This document shows, piece after piece, positions 55,449 to 64,000 of a stretch of 64,000 bases of DNA (within the stretch, counting starts at the first letter, position 1; the number at the start of each line of letters is the position of its first letter). The notes under the pieces were generated by a model, which ran no database searches, was not told the origin of the DNA, and worked only from the letters and a program-made list of their open reading frames with translations. Source of the DNA: Aureimonas pseudogalii (lineage in GTDB: Bacteria; Pseudomonadota; Alphaproteobacteria; Rhizobiales; Rhizobiaceae); the NCBI RefSeq assembly GCF_014196835.1, contig NZ_JACIEK010000007.1, forward strand, positions 62,001-126,000, in the 5' to 3' direction. Position numbers and translations under genes: made by a program.

Positions 55449-56084
55449 TCAGAGCGGCCGCACGGTGAAGGTCGCGGTCTCCTCGGCGATGTCGAGCGCG
55501 ACGCCGAGCCCGCATTCGCGCGCCAGAAGCAGCGTGTAATATTGCTGGATGCCATGCGCGTCGACCGGATGGTCGCCGAGTTCGCCGGCGAGCAGCGCCC
55601 GGAACAGCGCGGGCACGCGCAGCGGCTTGCCGCGGGCCGTGATCGTGATCTCGGCCGCGGGCTCCAGCGCCTCGACCTGCACCTCCACCTCGCGCCCGCG
55701 CGGCACGGAGGCATTGGCGACCATCACCAGGTTGAGCACGAGCTTGGCGATGTTCTTGGGCACGTAGGCGCGCTGCCCCGACCAGTTGAGGTCGGCCTTC
55801 TCGAAGGCCATCAGCCCCTCGGCCACCGACTTGGCGTCGCCCATGTCGATCTGGGCGAGAGTGGAGCCGGAGGAGCCGTAGGCGACGCGCGCGAACTGCA
55901 ACTTGGCCACCGCGCTCTGCGTGGAGCGGCGCACCAGCGCCATCGCTTCGGGATCGTTGGGCATCTCGTCGAGAAGCTCGAGCCCTGCCTGCACCGCCCC
56001 GACCGGCGAGATGATGTCGTGGCAAAGACGGCTGGCGAGGAGCGCCGCCAGATCCGGCGCGGACAAGTCGGGCAGGTGGGTCAT
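55449..56084 (-). CDS. chpT: Histidine phosphotransferase ChpT
   Basis: 211 residues. Relays phosphate from the kinase CckA to CtrA and CpdR. The dimerisation helix carries the phospho-His in LCHDIISPVGAVQAGLELL (His22), followed by a degenerate ATPase-like domain (YVPKNIAKLVLNLVMVANAS, then HGIQQYYTLLLARECG) that lacks kinase motifs, as expected. ATG at 56084; the frame extends upstream with no homology. Divergent from eipA, which is CtrA-controlled in Brucella. Confidence 0.93.
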   Translation of the reverse strand: MTHLPDLSAPDLAALLASRLCHDIISPVGAVQAGLELLDEMPNDPEAMALVRRSTQSAVAKLQFARVAYGSSGSTLAQIDMGDAKSVAEGLMAFEKADLNWSGQRAYVPKNIAKLVLNLVMVANASVPRGREVEVQVEALEPAAEITITARGKPLRVPALFRALLAGELGDHPVDAHGIQQYYTLLLARECGLGVALDIAEETATFTVRPL

Positions 56085-56373
56085 CGGCGATCCCTGTGGT
56101 GAGGAGACGGTTAAAATTCGATCGATCCGACTGGCGCGGTAACATGCCGGGCGCGGCTTCGCGAGAGGCGCGTCCGCCCGCCGCCGCAATTGGCTGCCGG
56201 GTGGGACGCGGTTGCCACGCGCACGCACGCGAAAAAGGATGCCGCGCCCGGCCGCGCGTTAGCGATCTGGCAACCTTAACGGGAGCAATCTGTGCGCTCT
56301 CGCCGCATGCCGCCCGCGTTCGCCCTCGCGCGGCGTCGCGGCCGCGTCTCGCGCCATCCGAAGGAGCCGATCG

Positions 56374-56964
56374 ATGTCTCGCATCGCCCGCCAGATCCGC
56401 CGCCTGTCCCTCGCTGCCTTCGCGGCGAGCGCGGCGCTCGTCGCACTCGCCCCTGCCCCCGCCGCCGCGCAGGAGCAGAGCAACGGCTATTCGATGGACG
56501 AGATCGTCACCGAGGGGCACCGCTTCTTCGGCGCGACGGCGGGCGGGCTCGCCACGGCCGTCGAGAAGGCGTTCCAGCAGAAAGGCTTGCCGAACGGCTA
56601 CATTCTCGGCGAGGAGGGCTCGGGCGCCTTCATCGGCGGCCTGCGCTTCGGCGAGGGCACGCTGTTCACCAAGAACGCGGGCGAACACCGCATCTACTGG
56701 CAGGGCCCCTCCGTCGGCTTCGACGCCGGCGGCGACGGCGCGCGCACCATGATGCTCGTCTACAACCTGCCCTCGGTGGAAGGCGTCTACGGGCGCTATG
56801 TCGGGGTCACCGGCAGCGCCTATCTCGTCGGGGGCCTCGGCATGACCTTCCTCCAGCGCGAGGCGGTCACCCTCGTGCCGATCAAGACCGGCCTCGGCGC
56901 GCGCCTCGGCGTCAATGTCGGCTATCTCAAGCTGACGCCCAGCGCCACCTGGAACCCCTTCTGA
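56374..56964 (+). CDS. eipA: EipA/DUF1134 periplasmic envelope-integrity protein
   Basis: 196 residues. Signal peptide (about 1-32, AAA-QEQ), then the DUF1134 domain: VTEGHRFFGATAGGLATAVE, GYILGEEGSGAFIGGLRFGEG, YWQGPSVGFDAGGDGAR, and the end GYLKLTPSATWNPF. In Brucella abortus EipA is a small periplasmic beta-barrel needed for envelope stress resistance, and its gene is activated by CtrA. Here it lies next to chpT, with one TTAA half-site (56276-56279) upstream but no full CtrA box that I could see. Confidence 0.9.
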   Translation: MSRIARQIRRLSLAAFAASAALVALAPAPAAAQEQSNGYSMDEIVTEGHRFFGATAGGLATAVEKAFQQKGLPNGYILGEEGSGAFIGGLRFGEGTLFTKNAGEHRIYWQGPSVGFDAGGDGARTMMLVYNLPSVEGVYGRYVGVTGSAYLVGGLGMTFLQREAVTLVPIKTGLGARLGVNVGYLKLTPSATWNPF

Positions 56965-57131
56965 TCGAGCCGGCCGCGATGTCGCGCCACCCGCACGCCT
57001 CTTTGCAGCGCGACGCCGGCTGATCTAAAGCTTGTCGCGCGCGGGACGCGCGGGGCTGCGGCCTCGTGCGTCCCGCCACCTCCGCACCGCCGGGCGTGCC
57101 GCGCGTCCGATCGAACTCATCCGGGATAGCC

Positions 57132-58286
57132 ATGGTCGCGACCGCGCTCGTCTTCGCCCTCGGCGCCCTGGTGGCGAGCCTCGTCGCCCTGCTTCTCGTG
57201 CCGCTGCTCTGGCGCAAGGCCCAGCGCCTCGCCCGCCGCGACTTCGACGCGACGATCCCGGCGAGCGTCAAGGAGATCCGTGGCGAGATCGACGCCGTGC
57301 GCGCCACGGCCGCCTTCGAGATGCGCCGCACCGAGATCCGCGCCGCCGAGGCGCGCGAGACCGGCGTGCGCGAGCGCGCCGAAGCCGGGCGCGTCCTCGT
57401 CGAGAACGGCGACCTGCGCACCCGCCAGAGCGAACTCGAGGCCGAGCTGACGCGTCGCGACCAGGCCATCGCCCATCTCGAAGAGCGTCTGACGGCTCTG
57501 GCGGGCGAGCGCGACGAACTGCACGAGACGCGCCAGGAACTGCGCGACAAGTTGCAGGTGCGCGCGCGCGAACTCGACCTCCTCGCCGCCGAATTTCAGG
57601 CGCTGCGCGAAGTCGCCGACGAGCAGCGCTCGGCGCTTGCCGCCGCCGAGACCCGCATCCTGCATCTGAGCGACGCGAAACGGAGCGCGGCGAAGACACC
57701 GGAGCCCGCTCCCTCGCCTTCGCTCTCCACGCCCTCCGCCGCTCCGATCGGCGTCCCCGCGATCGCGGCCTCCACGGCAGACGGCGAGACCTCGGGCCGG
57801 GCGCTCGACGCCAGCGACGCATCGCCATCGTCGGTCGCTCTCTCCGCCCCGGTCCCGGTTCCCGCCCTTTCCCAGCGAGAGACCCGTGAGGCCGGCCCTT
57901 CGGGCAGCAACCGGCTGCGCGCCGCCATCGCCGCGCGAGCCGGCGCCCGGCGCGAGCCGACGCGCGAGGAGAATGCCGAGATCCGCGAGCGGATCACCGA
58001 CATCGCCGCTCGCATTCTCCACAAGGAGGTTCAGACGCAAGGGCCCCAGTCGCCGGTGGCGCAGCTTCTGGCCGAGGACGAGGCGACGACGGCCTCCGCC
58101 GGGGGGGCTTCGACCCTGGCGGCGCGCGTGCGCCAGTTGATGGCGACCGAGGGAGAGGGCTCGCCTGTGCCGATCATCGACGAGACCCGAGGCGCCGGCG
58201 CCGGCTCCCTGGCGGCAGAGGTCAATCCGGCGACGACAGCGAAAAGAAATGGTGGAGGGCGATCGCGGCCGAAGTCGCGACGTTGA
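57132..58286 (+). CDS. Membrane-anchored coiled-coil protein, unknown function
   Basis: 384 residues. One N-terminal membrane helix (about 2-27, VATALVFALGALVASLVALL), then a long coiled coil rich in Glu, Arg, Ala and Leu (about 45-185), a Pro/Ser/Ala-rich linker (195-275) and a conserved C-terminal helical segment (ITDIAARILHKEVQTQGPQS, ending Arg-rich). A known hypothetical of this layout is common in Hyphomicrobiales; no function is recognised. Topology suggests a cytoplasmic rod tethered to the inner membrane. Its last 65 bases overlap the convergent methyltransferase gene. Confidence 0.75.
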   Translation: MVATALVFALGALVASLVALLLVPLLWRKAQRLARRDFDATIPASVKEIRGEIDAVRATAAFEMRRTEIRAAEARETGVRERAEAGRVLVENGDLRTRQSELEAELTRRDQAIAHLEERLTALAGERDELHETRQELRDKLQVRARELDLLAAEFQALREVADEQRSALAAAETRILHLSDAKRSAAKTPEPAPSPSLSTPSAAPIGVPAIAASTADGETSGRALDASDASPSSVALSAPVPVPALSQRETREAGPSGSNRLRAAIAARAGARREPTREENAEIRERITDIAARILHKEVQTQGPQSPVAQLLAEDEATTASAGGASTLAARVRQLMATEGEGSPVPIIDETRGAGAGSLAAEVNPATTAKRNGGGRSRPKSRR

Positions 58287-59061
58287 GGCTGTCCAGCCCC
58301 GGCGCCATCGCGATGCGCAGCGACCGGCACTCGGCGAGGAAGCGTCCGTCGAGCCCCTCCCCTTCCGTTCCCAGAAACAGGGCGCGAGGCCGGCGCTCGC
58401 GTATCGCGTCGAGCCGCAGTTCGCCGCCCGGCGACAGCGCTAGGCATTCGAAACCGGCATCGGTGAGGAGCGCGCGGATCTGCGACGGAGCCCCGCCCCG
58501 CGCGAAGGGAACCGTCAGCACCGTGCCGACGGAAACGCGGATCGCCTTACGGTAGAGCGGATCGCAGGCGCGATCGTCGAGCAGCACGGCGCCCGCGCCG
58601 AACGCGGCGGCGTTGCGGAACAGCCCTCCGACATTGTCATGGTTGGTGAGGCCGCAGGCGACGACGACGGTGCCGCCTTCGCGCACTGTCCACGCGAGCA
58701 CCGCCTCCATCGGCTCGGCGACGTCCTCTCCACCGCTGCGCTCCGTGCCGTGGGCGAGGATGCCGCGGTTCATCGGAAAGCCCGACACCGCGTCGAACAC
58801 GGCGCGCTCGGCGGTGAACACCGGCACGTCGTCGGGCAACGCGGCGAGCCGCGCCGAGAGGCCCGCCCAGCGACCGGGCAGCACGAGAAGAGACACCGGG
58901 CGATAGCGCCGGGATGCCAGAAGCTGCTCCAGCACCACCGCGCCCTCGGCCATGAAGCCGCCTCGACCCGTCAGGTCGCGGTCGCGCACGTCGCGGTATG
59001 CGTCGATGCGCGGATCCGACGGGTCGGTGATGGGAATGGGCGCTCGCAACGACGTCTCCAA
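58222..59061 (-). CDS. TrmH/SpoU family RNA methyltransferase
   Basis: 279 residues. SPOUT-class S-adenosylmethionine RNA 2'-O-methyltransferase. An N-terminal RNA-binding part (FMAEGAVVLEQLL) is followed by the trefoil-knot domain: GLTNHDNVGGLFRNAAAFGA (motif 1, N..R), ALFLGTEGEGL (motif 2) and LRIAMAPGLDSLNVATSAAI (motif 3). The target nucleotide in rRNA or tRNA cannot be assigned. Its 3' end overlaps the convergent coiled-coil gene. Confidence 0.9.
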   Translation of the reverse strand: METSLRAPIPITDPSDPRIDAYRDVRDRDLTGRGGFMAEGAVVLEQLLASRRYRPVSLLVLPGRWAGLSARLAALPDDVPVFTAERAVFDAVSGFPMNRGILAHGTERSGGEDVAEPMEAVLAWTVREGGTVVVACGLTNHDNVGGLFRNAAAFGAGAVLLDDRACDPLYRKAIRVSVGTVLTVPFARGGAPSQIRALLTDAGFECLALSPGGELRLDAIRERRPRALFLGTEGEGLDGRFLAECRSLRIAMAPGLDSLNVATSAAIALHHFFSLSSPD

Positions 59062-59142
59062 GGATGGGAGCGAGCCGGATCGACGGTTCGCGGCCGTCCC
59101 TTAGGCGCTTTCACCTCGCGAGGCGAGCGCGCCCGGCGAGGT

Positions 59143-59304
59143 TCAGCGGGTGGTCTCGCGCGCCCGATAGTCGGAGAGCGGGTCGGCCTCCACCTGGCTG
59201 TGGTCGCTGATCGCGAGGAAGGCGATGCCCCCGGCAAACAGGAGGCAGAGGCCGAGGAGCGTGTAGCGGACGACGCGGACCGCGGCGGAGGTTCGACTGC
59301 GCAT
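59143..59304 (-). CDS. Small single-pass membrane protein
   Basis: 53 residues: MRSRTSAAVRVVRYTLLGLC, then a membrane helix (about 14-33) and a short polar tail ending YRARETTR. A purine-rich GGAAA sequence precedes the ATG at 59304. It is short and unrecognised, so it may be a real small membrane protein or a chance frame; codon use resembles its neighbours. Confidence 0.45.
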   Translation of the reverse strand: MRSRTSAAVRVVRYTLLGLCLLFAGGIAFLAISDHSQVEADPLSDYRARETTR

Positions 59305-59416
59305 GGGAGTTTCCGAAAAATTAGGATGTCGGAAGGACGCGCGAGACCGGCGTAAGGTTCCCTGAACCCACGGGCAGGACGGGTTTTCGCCCCTGCCCAT
59401 GAGCGTCGACCGGCGG

Positions 59417-61090
59417 TCAGGCGCTCATGCGCTCGAATCCGGTGTTGCCGAGGTCGAGCGCGAAGCCGCCGTCGTCCTGGGCGGCGGGGCGAGACGCGGC
59501 CGGGCGCGGCGCCGATGCGGGACGGCTACGGGCCGGCATGCGAGCGAGAGCGGCGACCGGCGCTGCCACGGCTGCCTTCGCTGGGGCGAGGGGCGCCGAA
59601 TCGTCGAGGCGGAAGAAGGACGAGCGCTCCGCCAGTCGTCCGGCCTCGGCCGAGAGCTGCTCGGCGGTGGCCGACATCTGGTTGGCCGCGCCGGCGTTGG
59701 ACTGCGTCACCTGGTCGAGCTGGCCGATCGCCTGGTTGATCTGCTCGATGCCCACCGCCTGCTCGCGGCAGGCCGCCGAGATCTCGGACACCAGTTCGGC
59801 CGTGCGGCGGATGTCGGGCACGAGCGCGCCCAGCATGTCGCCGGCCTCGCGCGAGGCGATCAGGGTCTGCGCCGACAGGGCGCCGATCTCGGTGGCGGCC
59901 TCCGCGCTGCGCTCGGCGAGCTTGCGCACCTCCGAAGCGACCACCGCGAAGCCCTTGCCGTGCTGGCCGGCGCGCGCCGCCTCGATCGCGGCGTTCAGCG
60001 CCAGAAGATCGGTCTGCCGGGCGATCTCCTGCACCACCTGGATCTTCTCGGCGATCACCCGCATCGCCTCGACCGAGCCCGACACCGCCGCCCCCGTACG
60101 CTCGGCGGCGAGGCTCGCCTGGCTCGCGATCTTCTCGGTCTGGCTGGCGTTGTCGGCATTCCCGCGCACGTTGGCCGTCATCTCCTCCACCGCCGCCGAG
60201 GCCTGCTCGGAGGCCGCGGCCTGTTCGGTCGAGCCGGAGGAGAGCTGGTCGGCCGTCGCCGCCGACTGGCTGGAGCCGGACGCCACCTGAAGCGCCGATC
60301 CGCGAACGTCGGAGACGATCTCGGCAAGGTTCTGCGACATCGCCGTCATCGCCCGCTGCAGGTCGCCGATCTCGTCGCGTCCCGCTTTCGTGGCGCGGAT
60401 GGTCAGGTCGCCCTGGCCGATGGCCTGCGCCATCGCCACGGCGCGCCGCAGAGGACCGACGATTCCACGAGCGATCCACCAGGAACCGAGGCCGAGGAGA
60501 AGAGCCGCCGCACCGGCCCAACTCGCGCTTTCGAACATGCGCTGGTGGACGATGGTGTCGATGTCATCGACATAGGTGCCCGTGGCGACGACCCAGTCCC
60601 AGTTCTGGAAATGGCGGGAGTAGCTCGTTTTCGGCACCGGTGCGTCGCTGTTCAGCCGGTTCGTCGCGTAATCCGTGAAGCCGCCGCCCTCCAAGGCCCG
60701 GGCGATCATCTGCTGCACCTGCTTCACGCCGTTCGGATCGGTCCTGTCCCAGGCGCTCGTCCCCTCCTCCTCGGCCTTCGCGGAGATCTGGCGGATGCCC
60801 TTCGAATCGTAGACGAAGATGTAGTCGCCATTGCCGAAACGCATCGGACGAATGGCGGCGCGCGCTCGCGCCTGCGCCTCGTCGAGCGTGAGTTCGCCTG
60901 CGGTCGCGCGCCGGTCGAGATCGGCGATCGATGTGACGGCGGAATCCACCTGCCCCTTCAGCATCTCCCGCCGATCGTTCCACATCTGCGTCTCGAGCTG
61001 CCAGAGCTGCAACGCGACGGAGGCCACGAACAAGGCAATCCCCATCGCGGACAGAAGCAGGAGCTTGCGGGAAATCGTCCATCGCATCAT
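59417..61090 (-). CDS. Methyl-accepting chemotaxis protein (single Cache)
   Basis: 557 residues. First membrane helix about 9-30, periplasmic single-Cache sensor 31-187 ([20 protein letters not shown] and [14 protein letters not shown] are family signatures), second helix about 188-210, HAMP 211-263, then the coiled signalling domain with the tip [20 protein letters not shown]. Such Cache domains often bind small organic acids. No C-terminal CheR-docking pentapeptide. ATG at 61090 with a GAGGA site; a longer frame upstream is unlikely. Motility fits fliJ and ctrA nearby. Confidence 0.92.
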   Translation of the reverse strand: MMRWTISRKLLLLSAMGIALFVASVALQLWQLETQMWNDRREMLKGQVDSAVTSIADLDRRATAGELTLDEAQARARAAIRPMRFGNGDYIFVYDSKGIRQISAKAEEEGTSAWDRTDPNGVKQVQQMIARALEGGGFTDYATNRLNSDAPVPKTSYSRHFQNWDWVVATGTYVDDIDTIVHQRMFESASWAGAAALLLGLGSWWIARGIVGPLRRAVAMAQAIGQGDLTIRATKAGRDEIGDLQRAMTAMSQNLAEIVSDVRGSALQVASGSSQSAATADQLSSGSTEQAAASEQASAAVEEMTANVRGNADNASQTEKIASQASLAAERTGAAVSGSVEAMRVIAEKIQVVQEIARQTDLLALNAAIEAARAGQHGKGFAVVASEVRKLAERSAEAATEIGALSAQTLIASREAGDMLGALVPDIRRTAELVSEISAACREQAVGIEQINQAIGQLDQVTQSNAGAANQMSATAEQLSAEAGRLAERSSFFRLDDSAPLAPAKAAVAAPVAALARMPARSRPASAPRPAASRPAAQDDGGFALDLGNTGFERMSA

Positions 61091-61369
61091 CGTCGGGTCC
61101 TCGAATCCGTCGTGAGGGAAGAAACGCCTCCGCCACATCGCCCGACATCGAACATGCACCCCTATAAGGAGTACTTACGTCCATCGCCGATGCCGGAATG
61201 TGCCTGCAGGCAGAGGGCCAAAACCGACGTCATGGTTGACGAACCCTTCACCCGGCCGCCGACTTAAATTTCCGCAAGGAGCGACCGCGCGCTTGTTCCG
61301 TCGCGAAGTTCGGTTAAGTCGCGTCTCGCGAGCCCTCCGGCTTGCGGGTCGATCGGAACTGTCATTCCC

Positions 61370-63958
61370 ATGAGCGCTGAAACCCCGTCCGCCCAGCCTG
61401 CCGCCGCAGCGGGCCATCGCACCTGGCGTCGCTATCTGCCGCTCGCCGTCGGTCTGGCGATCACGATCGCGGCCTTCGCCGCGCTCGGCAGCATGGTCTC
61501 GTCGCTGACGCTCGCCGACGTGCACGGCGCGCTCGCCGCCGTCTCGCCGCTCGATCTGGCGCTCGCCGTCCTGTTCACCGCGGTCAGCTTCGCGGCCGTC
61601 TCGCTCTACGACGTCGTGGCGGTGGAGACGATCGCGCCGGGCCGGGTCTCGCGTCCGGTCGCGGCCACCGTCGGAGCCGCCGGCTACGCGATCTCCAACG
61701 CGCTGGGCTTCCCGCTGCTGACGGGGGGCGCGCTGCGCTACCACGTCTACAAGTCCGGCGGCATCGAGCTGGCCGATATCGGGCGCATCGTCGGCACCTC
61801 CTGGTTCGCGCTCTGGTTCGCCCTCGCCATCATGATCGGCACGGCGCTGGTGCTCGATCCCAGCGAGGTTCCGATCCTGCGCGATCTCGACCCGGTGGTC
61901 GACGTCGCGATCGGCGTCGTGCTCATCGCGCTGGTCGGGGCCTTCGTGGTCTGGCTCTCGGGCAGCGAGAAGACCGCGCGTCTCGGCCGCTTCACCCTGC
62001 CGCTACCGACGCAGAAGGGCGCCATCGTCCAGATCTTCGCCGGCATCGCCGACGTCGGCGCCGCCGCCGCGACGCTCTACGTGCTGATGCCCGAGGGCAG
62101 CGTCGGTTCGTTCACGCTCTTCACGCTCGTCTTCGCCGTGGCCGTGATCGTCGGCGTCGCCTCCAACGCGCCGGGCGGGCTCGGGACCTTCGAGGCGACG
62201 ATCATCGCCAGCCTCGGCCTGTCGGACCGCGCCGACGTGGTGGCGGCGCTCCTCCTCTACCGGCTGATCTACACCGTGCTGCCGCTGGTGGTGACGGTGA
62301 TCGGCCTCCTCGTCGTCGAGGTCGTCAGGCGGCGCTCGAAGCTGAAGGGCCCGGCACTCGAGTTCGTGCGCGCCTTCGAGCCGCTGGTGCCGCCGACGGT
62401 GGCGGTGCTCGCCTTCGGCGGCGGTCTGGTGCTGCTCTTCTCGGGCGCGACGCCCGGCGTCGAAAACCGGCTCGGCGCCTTGAACGACGTGCTCCCGCTG
62501 CCCTTCATCGAGATGTCGCACATGGCGGCGAGCCTCATCGGCGTGGCGCTGCTCATCGTGGCGCGCGGTCTGGCCAAGCGGCTCTGGCGGGCCTGGATCG
62601 TGTCGCTGGCGTTGCTCGTGGCCGGCGCGGTGTTCTCGCTCTCCAAGGGGCTCGACTGGGAAGAGGCGGTGATCCTTCTCGTGCTGGCCTCGCTGCTCCT
62701 CGGCTTCCGCCACGCCTTCTATCGCCGCTCGGCGATCAACCCCTTCGCGGTCACCTGGAGCTGGCTCGTGGCGGTGGTCGCCACCGTCGTCGCCTCGGTC
62801 TGGCTCGGCTTCTTCGCCTATCGCAACGTCGAATACGCCAACGACATGTGGTGGAACTTCGCGATGGAGGACAACGCCTCGCGCTTCCTGCGCGCCAGCG
62901 TGGTGGCCTTTGCCGTGATCGCGGCGGTGGGCCTCGACGTCGCGATCCACCGGCGCACCGAACGCGTCCAGAAGAACGCGCGCATTCCCGACGCCATCCC
63001 CGAGCTGGTGGAGGCCTCGCCCAACACCGTGGCGGCACTGGCACTGCTCGGCGACAAGCAGTTCCTGCTGTCGCCCGACGGCAAGGGCTTCGTGATGTAC
63101 GCCCGCTCGGGCGGCAGCCTCATCGCGCTCGGCGAGCCGATCGGCCCGCCCGAGACCGTCTCCGAGCTCGCCTGGGCCTTCCGCGACCTCGCCGACCGGC
63201 AGGCCGAGCGCCCGGTTTTCTACGAGGTGATGCCCGAAAGCCTGCCGCTCTTCCTCGACATGGGCCTCGTGGCGCTGAAGCTCGGCGAGGTGGCACGCGT
63301 CGATCTGACGACCTTCACCATCGAGGGCGCCAAGAAGCAGGACCTTCGCACCGCCACCCGGCGGGCCGAGCGCGAGGGCCTCGCCTTCTCCATCCTCTCG
63401 CGCGACCAAGTCGCGGCGGCGATGGACGAGCTGCGGGGAGTCTCCGACGCCTGGCTCGACATGAAGTCGGGTTCGGAAAAAGGCTTCTCGCTCGGCTATT
63501 TCGACCCGGCCTATCTCCAGCATTTCGACATGGCGGTGATGAAGAAGGACGGCGCCATCGTCGCCTTCGCCAATCTCTGGCGCGGCGCCGACAAGCAGGA
63601 GCTGTCGATCGACCTGATGCGCTTCCGGCCCGACGTCTCGAAGGTCATCATGGACGCGCTCTTCGCCCGCATCCTGCTCTACGGCAAGGACGAGGGCTAT
63701 CGCTGGTTCAATCTCGGCGCGGCGCCACTCTCGGGCCTCGTCGACCGGCGCGGCGCCTCGCGCTGGAACCGCTTCGGCTCCTTCCTCTACCGGCGCGGCG
63801 GCTCGTTTTACCGCTTCGACGGGCTGAAGGCCTTCAAGCAGAAGTTCGGCCCGGTCTGGACGCCGCATTATCTCGTCTGCCCCGGCGGCTTCGACACGGC
63901 CAAGGTGCTCGTCGACGTCACCACCCTCATCTCCGGCCGCCCGAAGCAGGATTCATGA
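61370..63958 (+). CDS. mprF: Bifunctional lysylphosphatidylglycerol flippase/synthetase
   Basis: 862 residues. About 14 membrane segments (residues 15-545) form the lipid flippase (AGYAISNALGFPLLTGGALR, SNAPGGLGTFEATIIASLGL), then the cytoplasmic DUF2156 synthetase (from about 560) transfers lysine from Lys-tRNA to phosphatidylglycerol: EALIGPP-like region GEPIGPPETVSE, TRRAEREGLAFSIL, GYFDPAYLQHFDMAVMKKDG and GYRWFNLGAAPLSGL. Rhizobial LpiA has the same layout and is acid-induced. Its stop overlaps the start of the next gene (ATGA). Confidence 0.95.
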   Translation: MSAETPSAQPAAAAGHRTWRRYLPLAVGLAITIAAFAALGSMVSSLTLADVHGALAAVSPLDLALAVLFTAVSFAAVSLYDVVAVETIAPGRVSRPVAATVGAAGYAISNALGFPLLTGGALRYHVYKSGGIELADIGRIVGTSWFALWFALAIMIGTALVLDPSEVPILRDLDPVVDVAIGVVLIALVGAFVVWLSGSEKTARLGRFTLPLPTQKGAIVQIFAGIADVGAAAATLYVLMPEGSVGSFTLFTLVFAVAVIVGVASNAPGGLGTFEATIIASLGLSDRADVVAALLLYRLIYTVLPLVVTVIGLLVVEVVRRRSKLKGPALEFVRAFEPLVPPTVAVLAFGGGLVLLFSGATPGVENRLGALNDVLPLPFIEMSHMAASLIGVALLIVARGLAKRLWRAWIVSLALLVAGAVFSLSKGLDWEEAVILLVLASLLLGFRHAFYRRSAINPFAVTWSWLVAVVATVVASVWLGFFAYRNVEYANDMWWNFAMEDNASRFLRASVVAFAVIAAVGLDVAIHRRTERVQKNARIPDAIPELVEASPNTVAALALLGDKQFLLSPDGKGFVMYARSGGSLIALGEPIGPPETVSELAWAFRDLADRQAERPVFYEVMPESLPLFLDMGLVALKLGEVARVDLTTFTIEGAKKQDLRTATRRAEREGLAFSILSRDQVAAAMDELRGVSDAWLDMKSGSEKGFSLGYFDPAYLQHFDMAVMKKDGAIVAFANLWRGADKQELSIDLMRFRPDVSKVIMDALFARILLYGKDEGYRWFNLGAAPLSGLVDRRGASRWNRFGSFLYRRGGSFYRFDGLKAFKQKFGPVWTPHYLVCPGGFDTAKVLVDVTTLISGRPKQDS

Positions 63959-64000
63959 ACCGCAGCCTGACCCTTCTCGGCGGTTTCACCGCCATCGTCG
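63955..64000 (+). CDS. Start of a probable AcvB/VirJ gene (truncated)
   Basis: Only 15 codons, MNRSLTLLGGFTAIV, are in the window; they look like the start of a signal peptide. The ATG overlaps the mprF stop. In rhizobia and Agrobacterium the gene after lpiA/mprF is acvB, a periplasmic lipase-like protein that removes lysine from lysyl-phosphatidylglycerol. The call rests on position and signal sequence only. Confidence 0.45.
   Translation, partial: MNRSLTLLGGFTAIV

Noticed and set aside
56085-56373. Full CtrA box in the chpT-eipA gap
   Set aside because: TTAA occurs singly (for example 56276-56279) without a partner at seven bases, so only a half-site can be claimed.

Overview
This window is about 64 kb of very GC-rich, densely coded DNA. 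Gene content and order point to a free-living alphaproteobacterium of the Hyphomicrobiales (Rhizobiales). The evidence is the block rpoZ-rsh-pyrE-DUF2062-acpS-lepB-rnc-era-recO, the CtrA/SciP/ChpT cell-cycle regulators, an EipA (DUF1134) protein and a complete mprF/lpiA followed by the start of a second gene. A relative of the Aurantimonadaceae would fit, but that family-level guess rests on memory of similar proteins. No transposase, integrase, phage cluster or CRISPR array was seen; the DNA reads as ordinary chromosome.

Layout. 1-7.6 kb: a truncated GFA-type protein, proline iminopeptidase and cysS, an M42 peptidase, an HMCES/YedK-type DNA-repair protein, a NUDIX hydrolase and three exported or unknown proteins. 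7.7-12 kb: a dihydroorotase-like amidohydrolase, then ygfZ, an HD hydrolase and a tyrosine-phosphatase-like protein in one overlapping operon. 11.2-19.1 kb: the minus-strand housekeeping block from rpoZ to recO. 19.3-26 kb: a NYN protein, a family 5-like uracil-DNA glycosylase, a charged secreted protein, a PrxQ-like peroxiredoxin, smpB, dapA and a soluble lytic transglycosylase. 26-37 kb: metabolism, with a ModE-like regulator, a RibD/DHFR-like reductase, an alcohol dehydrogenase, ribokinase plus KDG kinase, glutathione-independent formaldehyde dehydrogenase, a three-subunit molybdenum hydroxylase behind a perfect palindrome, and anmK.

37-42 kb is the most unusual stretch. It holds an orphan DUF2793 protein and then a four-gene surface cassette. 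The cassette comprises a secreted Asn/Thr-rich protein, a CsgG/HfaB-type outer-membrane secretion lipoprotein, a secreted protein with two copies of curlin-like strand-turn repeats, and an Omp25/31-type beta-barrel whose first outer loop carries long Pro-Gly-Thr repeats. It resembles the Caulobacter holdfast-anchor system hfaA-hfaB-hfaD, with an added barrel.

42-52.6 kb: a fused indolepyruvate ferredoxin oxidoreductase with an Lrp/AsnC regulator, an EamA permease, an alkyladenine glycosylase, a tRNA with CAU anticodon, a zinc alcohol dehydrogenase, a Gfo/Idh/MocA oxidoreductase and mnmA. 52.8-57 kb is a cell-cycle cluster: sciP, fliJ, ctrA, a receiver-like protein that has lost its phosphorylation site, chpT and eipA. 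57-64 kb: a membrane-anchored coiled-coil protein, a TrmH-type methyltransferase, a 53-residue membrane protein, a chemoreceptor, mprF and the first codons of a probable acvB/virJ gene.

The two best leads are the HfaB-linked amyloid-like cassette and the pseudo-receiver between ctrA and chpT.
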